A stretch of 22,277 bases of DNA from positions 1 through 22,277 of the forward strand of contig JAEORI010000172.1 of NCBI GenBank assembly GCA_016840965.1, given 5' to 3'. Below, piece after piece: positions 15,367 to 22,277 of this stretch. Both the position numbers and the translations under genes were made by a program. Under the pieces are notes generated by a model, which saw only the letters and a program-made list of their open reading frames with translations, was not told where the DNA came from and ran no database searches. How positions within the stretch are numbered: position 1 is the stretch's first letter; every line of letters starts with the position of its first letter. This stretch comes from Candidatus Thorarchaeota archaeon. GTDB taxonomy: Archaea; Asgardarchaeota; Thorarchaeia; Thorarchaeales; Thorarchaeaceae.

Positions 15367-16283
15367 CATATTCAATCATGAAACTAATTGAGCTGATGGA
15401 TGATCAATTTCCACTCCTGTTAAACACATTATTAGAACGTATGCCAGTAATTGTAGCAGGTGAGGATATCGAGTTAGTTGATGATATCACAGAAAGTCTG
15501 ACCACTCTATGTGCTCATCGGCACAAACTGGTATTTTGGCGTGATTTCACATCTGAATCAGAGATTCTAGCAGTATGGGAAGAAGAAAAACACAATCACG
15601 AAGTCAGCAGAACTATTGTATGTGGTCTATCAGGAAATCTTCGACTCGCCATGGATAGAATGTCACATTTTGCAGGCTGGATTCTTGCAGTGCCTTTAGG
15701 TTTTACAGTACTAGGAGTGCATGTAACTGAGAATACACTTCAAGACGTTACTACTCACATTCTCAAAAATTCAGGCAACTGCGGAATTTTAAGAGTTAGT
15801 TCGCCTTCATCTATAACCTTCTCACTTGTCAGACCTACTAATAGTAGTCTTGAAGTTGAGAAAAAAATTGTGAACAAAATTTTGGTCCGAAAGAAACAAT
15901 CGCTAGAACGGATTAGACGTCTTCTTACGAAATCACTCCGTGGTCTTAATGTATCAAACCATATTCTTACAGCAGTTCTCAAACGTGATGATGAGTCTGA
16001 GAACCTCACGCAGGATGTTTTCGAAGAGGAAATTAATAATTATGTTCACGCAGCCCGTAGGGCAGTTACCTTGTTATCGCGCATTCGATTGGCAAGAGAG
16101 CTCGGAGCATCTTCTACTTTAACGGAAAGAAATCTCTATGAAGCAATCGGATGGGATGGAGGAGAACTACCTGATTTGATTCAATTCATTAGAGCTGAAT
16201 GGCATGAAGATTTCTCTGATTGTGTGAAGAGCGGAGCCTTGTCGGGTCTAGGAGCATGGGTAGACAGTATGTGGGGAACATGA
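15363..16283 (+). CDS. Protein of unknown function in the roadblock-GTPase operon
   Basis: I do not recognise this 306-residue protein. Residues 1-160 look alpha/beta: strand MPVIVAGED (27-35), helix, strand HKLVFWRDF (54-62), helix, strand SRTIVCGLS (82-90), helix, strand GWILAVPLGFTVLGV (105-119). Residues 162-306 are helical and rich in Arg/Lys (KIVNKILVRKKQSLERIRRL; YVHAARRAVTLLSRIRLARE), ending in a Trp-rich tail. There is no intact P-loop, zinc site, signal peptide or membrane span. The 4-nt ATGA overlap with the roadblock gene indicates coupled translation, and the GTPase follows after 14 bp. A partner, exchange factor or effector of that GTPase is plausible but unproven. Confidence 0.7.
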   Translation: MTYSIMKLIELMDDQFPLLLNTLLERMPVIVAGEDIELVDDITESLTTLCAHRHKLVFWRDFTSESEILAVWEEEKHNHEVSRTIVCGLSGNLRLAMDRMSHFAGWILAVPLGFTVLGVHVTENTLQDVTTHILKNSGNCGILRVSSPSSITFSLVRPTNSSLEVEKKIVNKILVRKKQSLERIRRLLTKSLRGLNVSNHILTAVLKRDDESENLTQDVFEEEINNYVHAARRAVTLLSRIRLARELGASSTLTERNLYEAIGWDGGELPDLIQFIRAEWHEDFSDCVKSGALSGLGAWVDSMWGT

Positions 16284-16297
16284 CTGGAGGTTAATGA

Positions 16298-16879
16298 ATG
16301 ATAATCGATTATGGGAATCGTACAGTGGGACTCAAAATAGTCTTTTTTGGACCTGCGATGAGTGGAAAAACAACTTCGATTCGATGGTTATTTTCAACAC
16401 TAGACTACGCAGAGAAATTGACTTCAATAGAAAACACTGTGGGACGAACGATGTTTTGTGACTTTGGCACTATACCTTTTTCATTGAGTAATAGCTGGAC
16501 AATAAATGCACATATATGGTCTGCTACAGGTCAAGATTTCTATAGATCGACACGAGAGGTAGTACTAGTTGGAGCTGATGGAGTGATTTTTGTTGCAGAC
16601 TCTCAAAAGCCTCTTCTAGATGAGAATCTTGCAAGCTGGAACGAGCTAATGTCAATGATTGAGGAGGAAGAACGACCTCTTCCATTAATTGTGTGTCTTA
16701 ACAAACAAGACCTTCCAAACGCAATCCAGGAAGAACAACTCAGAATGCATTTGAGAATACCGTCATCTGTACCCATCTTTAGAAGTGTAGCACGGGAAGG
16801 TCATAATATCATGGAAGCTTTCCAATATCTTTTCCAAAACGCTATGCGTGCAAGCATTCTTGCTCAGCCAATATCATGA
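16298..16879 (+). CDS. MglA-like small Ras-superfamily GTPase
   Basis: A 193-residue small GTPase. G1 is GPAMSGKT (18-25). The MglA-type switch I segment is GRTMFCDFG (49-57). The switch II region IWSATGQDFYRSTREVVL (73-90) has Ser75 where Ras-type proteins have the DxxG aspartate; bacterial MglA also lacks that Asp (TVPGQ). GADGVIFVADS, G4 NKQD (135-138) and G5 SVAREGHN follow. It ends without a lipidation cysteine. ATG 16298 is preceded by GGAGGT at 16286-16291, an ideal Shine-Dalgarno site. As last gene of the roadblock operon it parallels bacterial mglBA, where the roadblock protein MglB is a GTPase-activating protein. Confidence 0.88.
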   Translation: MIIDYGNRTVGLKIVFFGPAMSGKTTSIRWLFSTLDYAEKLTSIENTVGRTMFCDFGTIPFSLSNSWTINAHIWSATGQDFYRSTREVVLVGADGVIFVADSQKPLLDENLASWNELMSMIEEEERPLPLIVCLNKQDLPNAIQEEQLRMHLRIPSSVPIFRSVAREGHNIMEAFQYLFQNAMRASILAQPIS

Positions 16880-16917
16880 GCGCGGAACTGGTTGCATAGG
16901 AATTACCGAGCAAACCA

Positions 16918-16923
16918 TTTATA
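16918..16923 (+). promoter_or_regulatory. TATA box upstream of pyrG
   Basis: TTTATA with an AAACC element just upstream lies in the 120-bp gap before pyrG. The expected start is near 16947, giving a leader of about 53 nt. A weaker AATATAT at 16964-16970 could drive a nearly leaderless transcript instead. Confidence 0.5.
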
Positions 16924-16999
16924 CGACTAGATATGACTTTAATCGCAGTTCTAGGCTTGGAGAATATATGTTTCCCCAATATTATTTCTGAGGCTGTTG

Positions 17000-18682
17000 A
17001 TGTTGGATTCTATACAAAGAAAACCAAATTTTGTATTCATTACAGGTGGTGTTCTTTCTGGTATTGGAAAAGGAGTCACCACAGCTTCTATTGCAAAACT
17101 ATTCCAATTTCGTGGGTTCAACATTCGAATAATCAAGATTGATCCATATCTCAACATTGACCCTGGCACATTAAATCCTATCGAACATGGCGAGGTTTTT
17201 GTAACAGACCAAACTTGGAATTTCCAACCAGTTGATAATTCTAAATTTAGAATATCTGAGATTGACTTGGATTTCGGGACTTATGAACGATTCACTGGAT
17301 TGGAGGTTCATCCATCTCAGAACATCACATCAGGACAGGTATACCTCTCAGTCATCCTTGAAGAGAGAAAAGGTGGTTTTCTTGGACACACAGTTCAAAT
17401 CATCCCTCACATAACAGACAGAATTAAACAAAGGATTTGGGAGGTAGTGAAAAAGGAACCAATACCGGATATTCTTCTTGTAGAAATTGGTGGTACTGTA
17501 GGCGATATTGAAGCAATGCCATTTCTTGAGGCTGTCAGACAACTTGTTCATGAGCTAGGTCGTGGTCGTACTGCTGTTGTACATGTCACCTTAGTACCCT
17601 ATATCAAAACTGTAGGAGAGTTCAAGACTAAACCAACCCAGCACAGTGTTCGGACTCTTCAAAGTCTAGGTCTCCAGCCTGATGTCACCATTTGCAGAGC
17701 TGAGCGAAAACTCCCAGATTCTGTGAAGGAAAAAATCGCTCTGTTCTGTAATGTTCCAAAAGAACGTGTCATTTCGAATCCAGATATTCCTGTAGTTTAC
17801 CAACTTCCACTATTATTTGAGGATGAAAATCTTGGAAACATACTTGTTGAATACTTTGGGATGGAATCAAGAAAGCCCGATATAGAATCTTGGTCTAGAA
17901 TAATCCGTGCCTTTGACGAAGCATCTGAAACAGTAACAATTGCAATGCCCGGGAAATATACCACACTTGGCGACTCCTACAAGAGTATCAATCAAGCGCT
18001 AGCAGATGCTGCAGCTGCCTGTGGCGCTAAAGTTGAGATAAAATGGATTGAAACGGAGGAGCGGAGTACTGAAGAATGTTTCACTAGTGATCTATCAGAT
18101 GTAGATGGGGTGCTTCTAACTCCTGGTTTCGGGGAACGTGGTGTTGAAGGTATGATTTGTGCAGCTGCAATCGCCTTGAAATCCAGCATTCCTCTCTTGG
18201 GCATCTGCTATGGTGCTCAACTCTCTACGGTTGCATTTGCTAGAGTTGTTATGGGTTGGAAAGGAGCTCATACAACAGAAGTTGACATTGATAGTCTATA
18301 TCCTGTTGTTGATTTGATGGATGAACAGAAGCTTACAGAAGATAAGGGTGGAACAATGCGTCTTGGAAGTCATGATGTTCACATTATAGAAGGCACTTTA
18401 TTACACAAAATCTATGGCACAGACAAGGTCCGTGAGCGATTTCGTCATAGGTATCATTTGATTGAACGTTATCTGACCAAGATGCGCGAAAAAGGTCTGA
18501 GGATTTCAGCTTTTGATTCCACTAAGAAAATAATCAATGCAATTGAGCTCGCTGATCATCCTTTTTGGATTGGAGTACAATACCATCCAGAGTTCAGGTC
18601 TCGACCTGATAATCCTCATCCTCTTTACTTGGGTCTAATAAGGGCTGCAATTGAATACAAAAAGATGAGAGTGAAGAAATAG
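17000..18682 (+). CDS. pyrG: CTP synthase (glutamine-hydrolysing)
   Basis: Converts UTP to CTP using ATP and glutamine-derived ammonia. It has 560 residues counted from ATG 17000 (TGAGG at 16989-16993, 6 nt upstream); an in-frame TTG at 16997 is less likely. The synthetase domain has the P-loop GGVLSGIGKG (16-25), IDPYLNIDPGT, VEIGGTVGDIE (E of the metal site retained) and KTKPTQHSVRTL. The glutaminase domain has LGICYGAQ (C403) and GVQYHPEF (H529, E531). Two oddities: the normally near-invariant DDGAETDLDLG loop after EVFVTD is replaced by a longer unrelated segment (about residues 70-90), and the cysteine elbow reads GICYGAQ instead of GICLGMQ. The nurA start overlaps its stop. Confidence 0.93.
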   Translation: MLDSIQRKPNFVFITGGVLSGIGKGVTTASIAKLFQFRGFNIRIIKIDPYLNIDPGTLNPIEHGEVFVTDQTWNFQPVDNSKFRISEIDLDFGTYERFTGLEVHPSQNITSGQVYLSVILEERKGGFLGHTVQIIPHITDRIKQRIWEVVKKEPIPDILLVEIGGTVGDIEAMPFLEAVRQLVHELGRGRTAVVHVTLVPYIKTVGEFKTKPTQHSVRTLQSLGLQPDVTICRAERKLPDSVKEKIALFCNVPKERVISNPDIPVVYQLPLLFEDENLGNILVEYFGMESRKPDIESWSRIIRAFDEASETVTIAMPGKYTTLGDSYKSINQALADAAAACGAKVEIKWIETEERSTEECFTSDLSDVDGVLLTPGFGERGVEGMICAAAIALKSSIPLLGICYGAQLSTVAFARVVMGWKGAHTTEVDIDSLYPVVDLMDEQKLTEDKGGTMRLGSHDVHIIEGTLLHKIYGTDKVRERFRHRYHLIERYLTKMREKGLRISAFDSTKKIINAIELADHPFWIGVQYHPEFRSRPDNPHPLYLGLIRAAIEYKKMRVKK

Positions 18683-19845
18683 TGGAAAGAACCCTCGATA
18701 AACTACTATCGAAATTGGTTGAAGAAATTGAGCACATCGAGGTAACAAGAGAAGGATTTGGGGAAGTTCTCAGAAATATCAGAAACCAAATCGATTTGAG
18801 TAGGTTTCCAGGAATTGCAGCAAATATTATCGATAAGCAGCTGTATACAAAGATAGAACCTACTAGTCTTTCAGGTCTTCGAATAGCTGGAATAGATGGA
18901 GGTTTAGTCCGGAAACGCTTCAGGTCAATGGATCTAGTTTTGACAAGGGGTGTTGCGGTTGTATTTCAATTTGGTGCGGAAGAAGGTCCCACTGTTGATT
19001 TCTACCCTGATGCTTTTCCCGAACCGAAAATCAGTCCATTACTTCTAACATTGTCTGCGATAGAGCTAGAACAGCTCGCCTCACTAGAACGGATTGCCGC
19101 AGAACTTAGAGTTGCTTTGTCAATTCTTGAGGAATACCATACAGATTTAGTTCTTCTCGACGGTTCGTTATTTTATCATCCTCGAGACCGTCCTCAAGCT
19201 GGATCTATCGTGTACGAAAAGTTTCAAGAGATTCTGTCATTGTATAAACAACTCTATCATAAGGCTCGGAAAAAAGGGACAACCTTAGTAGGCATAATCA
19301 AAGATAGCAAATCAACACGAGTCGCAACTATAATGGGTGAGATACTCCCACACATAGTTCGAAAACCTGCCATTTTTGAGATGATGCAAGGTGTTGATTA
19401 TAGATGGCTACTCAAGATATCAAGAGACTGTGATCTACTTGATACATTCCTTGAACAAGGAGAGCGGTCTTTTGTCTTCCGATACTCATCAGAACTACTT
19501 CACAATACAAACTCAATGATTGACACTTCTGCAAACTGGGCTTCATCAATCTGGGTCACTTATCTGAAAACAGCAAGAGATGATTTGCCAATAAGAGTAG
19601 AGTTTCTTTCAGCTGGAGATGATGAAACAATCACTGAGAGATTAGACAAGGCTCTGTCAGCAATACTTCCACTTTCATCACAACATCCCGAATATGGTAT
19701 TCCTACTCCAATTCTTGAAGCTGATGCTCGTGCAAAGATAAATGCAAATGAAACTCGTCTAATTATTGAGCGGCTAATGGCACTTTCTGGGCTTACTTAC
19801 ATGACACTTGAAAAAAGACGCTCAAGAAACCCGTTTGGAGGCTAA
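18682..19845 (+). CDS. nurA: NurA 5'-3' nuclease
   Basis: Manganese-dependent nuclease that with HerA resects DNA ends for homologous recombination. The 387 residues carry the NurA active-site pattern: GIDGG (D72), the helix with SAIELEQL, VLLDGSL (D160), GIIKDSKS (K206, D207) and ILEADARAKI (D348). The start is GTG 18682, whose G is the last base of the pyrG TAG stop, so translation is probably coupled. The herA gene begins 3 bp after the stop with its Shine-Dalgarno motif inside the nurA end. The nurA-herA pairing is the standard archaeal arrangement; mre11 and rad50, often adjacent, are not in this window. Confidence 0.92.
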   Translation: MERTLDKLLSKLVEEIEHIEVTREGFGEVLRNIRNQIDLSRFPGIAANIIDKQLYTKIEPTSLSGLRIAGIDGGLVRKRFRSMDLVLTRGVAVVFQFGAEEGPTVDFYPDAFPEPKISPLLLTLSAIELEQLASLERIAAELRVALSILEEYHTDLVLLDGSLFYHPRDRPQAGSIVYEKFQEILSLYKQLYHKARKKGTTLVGIIKDSKSTRVATIMGEILPHIVRKPAIFEMMQGVDYRWLLKISRDCDLLDTFLEQGERSFVFRYSSELLHNTNSMIDTSANWASSIWVTYLKTARDDLPIRVEFLSAGDDETITERLDKALSAILPLSSQHPEYGIPTPILEADARAKINANETRLIIERLMALSGLTYMTLEKRRSRNPFGG

Positions 19846-19848
19846 CCA

Positions 19849-21363
19849 ATGACTGAATTCTCACCAACTTCGCGACTAGGAACTGTTGTATCAACCGACT
19901 CTGGTCCCAATGTTATGGACTTCTCTTTTGTGCTTGAGGGCGGTTCTCGAGAGATTATTGCCCGACGTGGCGAGTTTGTATCAGTTGTCACTGATGAGGG
20001 AACAGTGATAGCAAGACTCCAAAATCTTGTTCGTACAAACCGATATTATCAACATGCTGAAGCAGTTCGCGAATACCAGTCAAGAGGTGAACCATTAAGA
20101 TCGATATTTCCAACAGACCGCTGGCAATATACAGTTGCAATGGCTCGTGTATTAGGTCTATGGAGTAATGGTCACACAATCAGACCATATTTTGCAGTGT
20201 CTCCTGGAGCTGTTGTTAGACGTGTTGATGAGGATGTTCTTGCATCATTTCTGAAACTTGATTTAGAAAAAGGTCTTCATCTTGGCCAATTATCATATCA
20301 GAACCTTGCATTTTCACCGTCCATAGACCGGCTATTATCTAAACATCTAGCGATTCTTGCGATGAGTGGTGCAGGAAAATCTTACTTTGTATCTGTTCTC
20401 TTAGAAGAGTTACTATCCCGTCCAAAAGAAAGAGGTCGTCTATCTGTTGTTGTTATTGACGTACACGGAGAGTACACTTATCTGAAAGACATCACTCCAG
20501 AAGTTCTTGGGCTTTCTAAGGGTCAGTTTGAAGTTGAGCATATAAGAGGATCATACTTCCAAATTCCTGTTCAGACGCTCTCCGCTGAAGCGATTGGAGC
20601 TCTTGTTTCCGACATGAGTTCGATTCAGATTCGCGACCTACGTCGAGTTGTATCTGAGATAAAAGACACAATGAAGGAAGGATATACCCTACCAGATATT
20701 GTTGAGTATGTACAACACGATGAAAAAATAAGTAAAAACACACGTGAAGCTCTCACCGGCTGGCTGATTAATCTAGATGAAACGGGTCTCTTTGGAAAAG
20801 AAGCTGTCCCAAATATCAAAAATATTGTGAAACCCGGCAGAATTACACTAGTCGACCTCAGCGATTTCATCAGTCTCAAGAAGAAGCAAATAATCGTTTC
20901 TCACTTAGCTAACGAACTACTTCATTTAAGGAGACGCGAAGCAATTCCGCCATTCCTGCTGGTTCTTGAAGAAGCTCATCAGTTTTGTCCCGAAAGTAGA
21001 CATGAACTCGCACTCCCCAAAAGTCGCATAGAAACTATTGCACGAGAAGGGCGGAAGTTCTATGCACTTCTTTGCCTAATATCACAGAGACCTGTGAAAC
21101 TCTCAACTACTGTTCTAAGTCAGTGTAGCAATCAAGCAATTTTTAGATGCACGAATCCTTATGATTTAGAACACATTGGAAAATCAAGTGAAGGAATTGA
21201 TCGATCATCACTTGATGCGATTACGACCCTAGAAATTGGAGAGTCGCTTTTTGTTGGTGAAACCGTGTCAGTTCCCACATTTGTTAAGATACGACAAAGA
21301 AAATACGAGCCAGCTGGCATATTCAAAAGTCTTTCTGAGGCTGTGAAGAAATCTGATAAATGA
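19849..21363 (+). CDS. herA: HerA bipolar DNA helicase/translocase ATPase
   Basis: Hexameric FtsK/HerA-class ATPase that drives the NurA nuclease. It has 504 residues. An N-terminal HAS-barrel spans about 1-110 (RLGTVVSTDSG, GEFVSVVTDEGTVIARLQNL). Walker A is AMSGAGKS (171-178), followed by VVIDVHGEY (201-209), Walker B FLLVLEEAHQF with catalytic E375, sensor ISQRP (Q413), and an arginine region FRCTNPYDLEHI. ATG 19849 has GGAGG at 19837-19841. It is third in the pyrG-nurA-herA series and ends 83 bp before a coiled-coil protein on the same strand. All ATPase residues look intact. Confidence 0.94.
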   Translation: MTEFSPTSRLGTVVSTDSGPNVMDFSFVLEGGSREIIARRGEFVSVVTDEGTVIARLQNLVRTNRYYQHAEAVREYQSRGEPLRSIFPTDRWQYTVAMARVLGLWSNGHTIRPYFAVSPGAVVRRVDEDVLASFLKLDLEKGLHLGQLSYQNLAFSPSIDRLLSKHLAILAMSGAGKSYFVSVLLEELLSRPKERGRLSVVVIDVHGEYTYLKDITPEVLGLSKGQFEVEHIRGSYFQIPVQTLSAEAIGALVSDMSSIQIRDLRRVVSEIKDTMKEGYTLPDIVEYVQHDEKISKNTREALTGWLINLDETGLFGKEAVPNIKNIVKPGRITLVDLSDFISLKKKQIIVSHLANELLHLRRREAIPPFLLVLEEAHQFCPESRHELALPKSRIETIAREGRKFYALLCLISQRPVKLSTTVLSQCSNQAIFRCTNPYDLEHIGKSSEGIDRSSLDAITTLEIGESLFVGETVSVPTFVKIRQRKYEPAGIFKSLSEAVKKSDK

Positions 21364-21446
21364 TGTATCTCCTAACAACCCTGATAAGATGAAAGAATGG
21401 TGTTCCACTTGGACTCGATAAGAAATGAAGTGGGGAATCTGTAAAG

Positions 21447-22001
21447 ATGTCAGATGAAAATCTAAACGAGATTAAACAACTTATCGATTCAATGCAATCA
21501 AATCTTGTTGAGCTTTTTGATCAGCTTCGTGAGCTGCGTAATCGCCTGAATCTTGTTTCCAATATAGTTTCAGAAACCTCCCCTTCAATTCTACCTCTCT
21601 TCTCGGAAATCAAAACACCAAATTCAGAGGCTGACTCAACTCCTAACTCAGAAGATAAGGAAACTCCTATCCTCGTTCCTGAAGAGGAAGTACCCCCAGA
21701 TATTATGATAGATGACGATACGGAAGCTGCAAACAATGCCAAAGTAAATCGAGTTCTCGATCCAATCTCCCACGAACTACGCACTGGAGAGGCTCCCGCA
21801 GAGATAATTTATGAATACCTCCAAGCTGCAAGAGAATATCTAATTGATGACGATGAAGAACCTCAAAAAGGGAAAGTTGCGAGAGACATGGATATAGTTC
21901 TTAATTTCTTGAAAGCTCGCGGAAAGAGAACAATTCGTCCTGATGAACGTGATAATATTCTAAAAAGAATTCGTCGTTGGAAAGCTCATCTAGCTATCTG
22001 A
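21447..22001 (+). CDS. Hypothetical coiled-coil protein downstream of herA
   Basis: I do not recognise this 184-residue protein. Residues 5-42 form a probable coiled coil (IKQLIDSMQSNLVELFDQLR). Residues 43-95 are an acidic, Pro/Ser/Thr-rich and likely disordered linker with a duplicated TPNSE (57-61, 65-69). Residues 98-184 form a helical domain ending in a basic helix (NILKRIRRWKAHL) with a central acidic stretch IDDDEEP. There are no catalytic motifs, signal peptide or membrane span. The same strand and an 83-bp gap from herA allow co-transcription, but a separate promoter is possible. The architecture suits an adaptor or DNA-associated protein; that is a guess. Confidence 0.65.
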   Translation: MSDENLNEIKQLIDSMQSNLVELFDQLRELRNRLNLVSNIVSETSPSILPLFSEIKTPNSEADSTPNSEDKETPILVPEEEVPPDIMIDDDTEAANNAKVNRVLDPISHELRTGEAPAEIIYEYLQAAREYLIDDDEEPQKGKVARDMDIVLNFLKARGKRTIRPDERDNILKRIRRWKAHLAI

Positions 22002-22052
22002 TTTAGCTCTCCAACAGACTTACTACATGATTGTTGCGATTGATTGAAAGAT

Positions 22053-22277
22053 CTACTCTAAGTCTATGATGATACGTTTGACCTTGGTCCATGAAATCTT
22101 TTTGAGACCGTGCTGACCTGGTTCATACCTACACTCCAGTAAATCGGCATCTTTCAAGATCTTAATCTGGGCGCTGGCATTGGCTTCGGTTCCGCCGAGG
22201 TGTCTAGCCACTCGTGTCACGTCTTTTTCTCCCTGAAGCAAAATCTTCAGTACCTTTAGCCGAGTTCCTGATGAAAG
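22053..22277 (-). CDS. Winged-helix (ArsR-like) transcriptional regulator, partial
   Basis: The minus-strand frame runs from the right edge to a TAG at 22053 and shows about 74 residues with no start inside the window. It reads SSGTRLKVLKILLQGEK, then VARHLGGTEANASAQIKILK and DADLLECRYEPGQHGLKKIS. This is the helix-turn-helix plus beta-wing of an ArsR-type domain: a first helix with RLKVLKILL, the recognition helix ASAQIKILKDADLL, and the wing QHGLKKIS. No metal-binding cysteine pair is visible. It ends shortly after the wing, so the domain is probably C-terminal or the protein is small. It is convergent with the coiled-coil gene; target and ligand unknown. Confidence 0.65.
   Translation of the reverse strand, partial: LSSGTRLKVLKILLQGEKDVTRVARHLGGTEANASAQIKILKDADLLECRYEPGQHGLKKISWTKVKRIIIDLE

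Noticed and set aside
16933..17142. Possible leader peptide gene before pyrG
   Set aside because: The frame overlaps pyrG for over 140 bp, has no Shine-Dalgarno motif, and its sequence past 17000 is a frame-shifted copy of conserved pyrG codons.
1..22277. CRISPR arrays, insertion sequences, integrase or attachment sites
   Set aside because: No regularly spaced repeats, transposase or integrase frames or flanking repeats at the tRNA gene were seen; the tRNA 3' end is intact and not duplicated nearby.

Overview
The window is archaeal chromosome and reads as a gene-dense housekeeping segment. It encodes an archaeal/eukaryal-type replication set (RFC small and large clamp-loader subunits, a GINS subunit, MCM), Hel308, NurA-HerA, an archaeal THUMP tRNA methyltransferase, a GPN-loop GTPase, and a tRNA-Pro that can only be folded after removing two introns. 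A tandem roadblock protein and an MglA/Ras-like small GTPase in one operon, together with moderate AT-richness, suggest an Asgard archaeon, possibly Thorarchaeota-like. That placement is an inference: no rRNA is present. Several first genes of transcription units have a TATA-like box 20-30 bp before the start codon (probably leaderless), while internal genes often carry Shine-Dalgarno motifs (GGTGA, GGAGG).

Layout. (1) 1-1942, minus strand: rfcS followed by rfcL, which runs off the left edge. (2) 2132-7159, plus strand: gins23-like gene, mcm, hel308, divergent from the clamp loader across a 180-bp repeat-bearing intergenic region. (3) 7164-9130: a histone-deacetylase-family gene (minus), tRNA-Pro(GGG) with two introns (plus), and thpR/ligT (minus). 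(4) 9301-10267, plus: a P-loop kinase-like gene and a UPF0201-like RNA-binding protein, converging on (5) 10264-12061, minus: GPN-loop GTPase and tRNA (guanine-10-N2) methyltransferase. (6) 12213-14277, plus: an HTH regulator and an SAMHD1-like HD phosphohydrolase. (7) 14419-16879, plus: tandem roadblock protein, an unrecognised 306-residue protein and an MglA-like GTPase, apparently co-transcribed. (8) 17000-22001, plus: pyrG, nurA, herA and an unrecognised coiled-coil protein. (9) 22053-22277, minus: partial ArsR-like winged-helix protein.

How they fit: regions 1 and 2 form a replisome neighbourhood (clamp loading, CMG-like helicase, fork repair). Regions 6 and 8 add nucleotide-pool enzymes (dNTP hydrolysis, CTP synthesis) and DNA-end resection. 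Regions 3 to 5 concern RNA processing and modification. Region 7 is the best candidate for an undescribed system: a small GTPase with a probable roadblock regulator and a conserved-looking partner of unknown function. No CRISPR array, insertion sequence, integrase or attachment site was seen, and no gene-free stretch exceeds 300 bases.
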